Under the pieces are notes generated by a model, which saw nothing but the letters and a program-made list of their open reading frames with translations, was not told the origin of the DNA and did no database searches. A DNA stretch of 7,098 bases from Acidobacteriota bacterium (GTDB taxonomy: Bacteria; Acidobacteriota; UBA6911; RPQK01; JADFOI01), in the NCBI GenBank assembly GCA_030624355.1, contig JAUXKG010000126.1, positions 1 through 7,098 of the forward strand. The letters run 5' to 3'. Below are positions 5,166-7,098 of the stretch, piece by piece; position 1 is the stretch's first letter; each line of letters begins with the position of its first letter. Position numbers and translations under genes: made by a program.

Positions 5166-6539
5166 ATGTTAAATTCTGACTTCAAGAGGTTAGCTGAATT
5201 TCCCATTCTGGCCGTTGGAATCTCGATGGTCTCCTTCATCCTGATCAAGATTGGGCGCGACGCCGTCTTCTTTGCCGAGAGAGATCTCGAACACCTTCCC
5301 CTGGCATACCTGTGGATTGCTCTGGCTTCGATTCCTGCAGCCATGATCCATCTCAAGGCACTGGATCGATGGGGAGACCATACGACTCGAAGCGGTTTGC
5401 TGCTGGCGGCCGTGGCAACCCTTCTAATCCTGGTGCCCTTTGTTGATGTCCAGTACAGCCGCGCGATGATGGTTCTGTTCGTGCTGGCTCCGGTCTTGTT
5501 TGCAGCCATCTTCGCCTCCGTTTGGCTGCTGGCAGGAGAGCTTCTGGAGGGCGCTGACCGGGAAACGACTCGTTGGGCCTATGCCAGGATCGGAGCCAGT
5601 TCAATGCTTGGCGGCATTTTGGGGGGATTGTGCGCAAAGGTGATCTCTTTGTTTCTGGCACCGAGATTTCTGGTTCTCTTGGGAGCGGTTATCCTGCTGC
5701 TGGTCAGTTTCATCGTCTCGGCAGCCCACAGAAGACTGGCGACCCACAACCCTGCCGCCAGCCCTTCACGGTTAGGAAAAGGTGAAAGAGAGAGAGAAGC
5801 GGGAGAGGAATTCGCAGAGGCAAGAACGGATAGCTCCCGGGAGAGACCTGAGATCCCGGGCATCCCCACCGAACATGGACCAGGGCCCGACCCGTTGCTG
5901 GGAACCGCCTCCCTGATCAGGAGCCATTACATCCTGGCTCTGATCGCAATCAGTGCCTTAGCCTCTCTGGCTGCTCTGTTCATCGACTTTCAGTTCTACG
6001 CGATCGTCACTATAGCCGGAAAAACAGATGCTCAGTTCTTTGGGACTTTTTACATGGCTCTCAACGCCGCTACCTTGGTACTCCAACTGACAGTAGCTCC
6101 CTGGATCCAATCCCGCTATGGGATCGCAGGGGCACTGATGGTTCTGCCAGTCACACTGCTGGGAGGTGCCGGGACAGTGTTGCTGAGTACCACCGTGCTG
6201 AGCCGCTCTCTGCTCAAGGTCACCGAGAGCGGCGTCAAAGCTTCCATTCATCGCTCCATTTGGGAACAGGTTTTCTTGCCTATTAACTCCAAAAAAAGAG
6301 GAAGCGCCAAGATCATTGTAGACGGAATCTCTGCCAGGGCCTCAGAAGGAATCGGAGCTCTGTTTCTCTACCTTTGGTTGTCGAGCTCAGATGCCTCCGA
6401 CAAACTCAATCTGTCCTGGATTTCCTGGGTGATTCTTGGATCGGTCATCCTGTGGGTACTCCTGAATCGGCATCTGGCCATCCACGGTTGCTCGGACATC
6501 AAGCAGTTGGACTACATACTCCGCCTGCCCGACAGTTGA
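5166..6539 (+). CDS. ATP/ADP-translocase-like (Npt/Tlc-related) integral membrane protein
   Basis: This is a 457-residue polytopic membrane protein with about 11-12 predicted helices. Six lie in the first half (roughly 12-29, 46-63, 77-95, 100-124, 143-163, 167-187). A highly charged loop at 188-254, rich in Glu, Arg and Pro, follows, then the second half (roughly 254-278, 290-313, 318-342, 395-407, 417-434). This six-plus-loop-plus-six layout is MFS-like. The segment DAVFFAERDLEHLPLAYLW (32-50) and the helix-10-region KASIHRSIWEQVFLPI...AKIIVDGISAR (358-391) resemble the non-parasite relatives of ATP/ADP translocases. True nucleotide exchange is unproven: free-living bacteria carry such proteins with unknown substrates. 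The start is ATG 5166, with AGGA placed unusually close (1 base); ATG 5226 would remove part of helix 1. There is no terminator in the 71-base gap to the DUF255 gene, so cotranscription is possible. Confidence 0.72.
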   Translation: MLNSDFKRLAEFPILAVGISMVSFILIKIGRDAVFFAERDLEHLPLAYLWIALASIPAAMIHLKALDRWGDHTTRSGLLLAAVATLLILVPFVDVQYSRAMMVLFVLAPVLFAAIFASVWLLAGELLEGADRETTRWAYARIGASSMLGGILGGLCAKVISLFLAPRFLVLLGAVILLLVSFIVSAAHRRLATHNPAASPSRLGKGEREREAGEEFAEARTDSSRERPEIPGIPTEHGPGPDPLLGTASLIRSHYILALIAISALASLAALFIDFQFYAIVTIAGKTDAQFFGTFYMALNAATLVLQLTVAPWIQSRYGIAGALMVLPVTLLGGAGTVLLSTTVLSRSLLKVTESGVKASIHRSIWEQVFLPINSKKRGSAKIIVDGISARASEGIGALFLYLWLSSSDASDKLNLSWISWVILGSVILWVLLNRHLAIHGCSDIKQLDYILRLPDS

Positions 6540-6622
6540 CCGACGGTTTCTTCCCGCGGGTCGGGAACTTCCAGATGGAAGAGGTGATCGACAGGCTCCT
6601 GCAGAGAGTTTTAGTGCCGATT

Positions 6623-6787
6623 CTACAGACGACGCAGTTTCTCCAGAGCGGCTTCAATCAACTCAGCCAGTTCCACCCAGTTTCTGCTGTAAAAACCAGC
6701 TTCATCCTGAAGACTCTTGTACTTTTCAACAAGCCGGTCAAAGGCCTCAGCCTTCAGATTCAGGATCCTCGATTCTTGTTCATTCAT
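6623..6787 (-). CDS. Predicted small helical protein, 54 residues, function unknown
   Basis: I do not recognise the family. The chain starts MNEQESRILNLKAEAFDRLV and ends ELIEAALEKLRRL. It is highly charged, with Leu/Ile/Val at heptad-like spacing, and looks like two amphipathic helices joined near GFYSRNW. It contains no Cys and no membrane segment. ATG 6787 is preferred over an upstream in-frame TTG at 6826, because that TTG lies inside the -35 of a good promoter (6798-6826) whose transcript would start just before the ATG. Residue composition looks like a real soluble protein. The competing plus-strand frame over the same bases begins inside the transporter gene and reads as a shadow. The gene is divergent from tyrS. 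Likely real, but only homologs could confirm it. Confidence 0.55.
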   Translation of the reverse strand: MNEQESRILNLKAEAFDRLVEKYKSLQDEAGFYSRNWVELAELIEAALEKLRRL

Positions 6788-6797
6788 GGCTGCTGAG

Positions 6798-6826
6798 AAT
6801 ATAATCCGCTCCTCGTAAGAAAACAA
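6798..6826 (-). promoter_or_regulatory. Candidate promoter of the 54-residue gene
   Basis: TTGTTT (6826-6821), an ideal 17-base spacer and TATATT (6803-6798) read on the minus strand. The -10 ends 10 bases before ATG 6787, so the leader would be 3-5 bases. No Shine-Dalgarno is placed for that ATG; a GAGGAG further upstream falls within the promoter spacer and would not be transcribed. Confidence 0.45.
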
Positions 6827-6878
6827 TGGCTGGAGTAATGCATACGTGTCTTACTGCAAAATTGGCGCAGCCCTGCAG

Positions 6879-6884
6879 TAGAAT
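6879..6884 (+). promoter_or_regulatory. Candidate -10 element of tyrS
   Basis: TAGAAT lies 11 bases before ATG 6896. The matching -35 is poor (TGCAAA at 6855-6860, 18-base spacing). The spacing to the start codon copies the msrB arrangement and implies a leader of about 5 bases. There is no Shine-Dalgarno. Confidence 0.3.
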
Positions 6885-6895
6885 GAAACCCGAAC

Positions 6896-7098
6896 ATGAC
6901 GATTGACGAACAGATCATCTACCTCTTAAAAGGCACTGCTGAAACAATCAGCGAAGAGGAACTGCGCAGGAAACTGAAAAAGTCGGAAAAGAGCGGTACA
7001 CCGCTTACTGTTAAGGTGGGGTTTGATCCCACCGCACCCGATTTACACCTCGGCCATACCGTTCTGCTTCGCAAGATGAAGCATTTTCAGGATCTGGG
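6896..7098 (+). CDS. tyrS: Tyrosyl-tRNA synthetase, N-terminal part (runs off the window)
   Basis: This enzyme charges tRNA-Tyr with tyrosine in the cytoplasm. Sixty-seven residues are visible. An N-terminal helical stretch (MTIDEQIIYLLKGTAETISE, then a basic region) is followed by VKVGFDPTAPDLHLGHTVLL, the start of the class I Rossmann catalytic domain. HLGH at 51-54 is the HIGH-type ATP-binding signature. The wording GFDPTAPDLHLGHTVLL fits the TyrZ-like subtype rather than the E. coli TyrS subtype. ATG 6896 gives the expected N-terminus. An earlier ATG at 6883 is in another frame. The rest of the catalytic domain, the KMSKS-type loop and the anticodon-binding domain lie beyond the window. 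No room exists for a T-box leader between this start and the divergent 54-residue gene. Confidence 0.95.
   Translation, partial: MTIDEQIIYLLKGTAETISEEELRRKLKKSEKSGTPLTVKVGFDPTAPDLHLGHTVLLRKMKHFQDL

Noticed and set aside
6528..6565. Terminator after the transporter gene
   Set aside because: CCCGAC and GTCGGG can pair, but the 26-base loop is large and no T-run follows. No convincing intrinsic terminator was found anywhere in the window.
6374..6796. 140-codon plus-strand frame at the end of the transporter gene
   Set aside because: It begins inside the transporter in another frame and is antisense to the 54-residue gene. Its composition does not suggest a real protein.
6883..6906. Seven-codon leader peptide overlapping the tyrS start
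   Set aside because: ATG 6883 opens MKPEHDD then stop, with no ribosome binding site and no tyrosine codons, so an attenuation role is unsupported.

Overview
The window reads as ordinary bacterial chromosome of moderate GC content, with genes packed on both strands. A soil or sediment lineage is suggested, and Acidobacteriota is my best guess. That guess rests on family resemblance alone: a short pilin with a C-terminal FFSDESAVIRYN-type segment, a tiny glycine-tailed RRM protein, a DUF255 thioredoxin-like protein, a non-parasite ATP/ADP-translocase-like carrier and a TyrZ-like tyrosyl-tRNA synthetase. No rRNA or other phylogenetic marker is present, so the taxonomy stays tentative.

Layout from left to right. 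(1) Positions 1-765, minus strand, hold a class I SAM-dependent methyltransferase gene cut in two by a 177-bp foldback element (384-560) flanked by CTAG direct repeats. Removing the element and one CTAG copy restores the reading frame exactly through the SAM-binding motif FLDLGCGDG. This is a precise recent insertion of a MITE-like non-autonomous element. (2) Positions 766-1108 are non-coding and rich in short inverted repeats. (3) A type IV pilin-like gene lies on the plus strand (1109-1561), convergent with (4) a 97-residue RRM RNA-binding protein on the minus strand (1715-2008), which has a good ribosome binding site and a candidate promoter overlapped by a perfect inverted repeat. (5) msrB, methionine-R-sulfoxide reductase, is on the minus strand (2222-2620), divergent from (6) a 755-residue membrane-anchored DUF255/thioredoxin-fold protein (2827-5094). 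That gene is followed on the same strand by (7) an ATP/ADP-translocase-like membrane protein (5166-6539). (8) A predicted 54-residue helical protein is on the minus strand (6623-6787), divergent from (9) the start of tyrS (6896 to the window edge).

No defence system, CRISPR array, phage or complete insertion sequence is visible. The strongest unusual signal is the methyltransferase-splitting foldback element. Second is a set of three SD-less genes (msrB, the 54-residue gene, tyrS) with a TATAAT-like hexamer only 10-11 bases before the start codon, suggesting very short or absent mRNA leaders. The genes do not form one obvious pathway. The msrB/DUF255 pair is a divergent redox-flavoured neighbourhood, but the two proteins probably act on opposite sides of the membrane.
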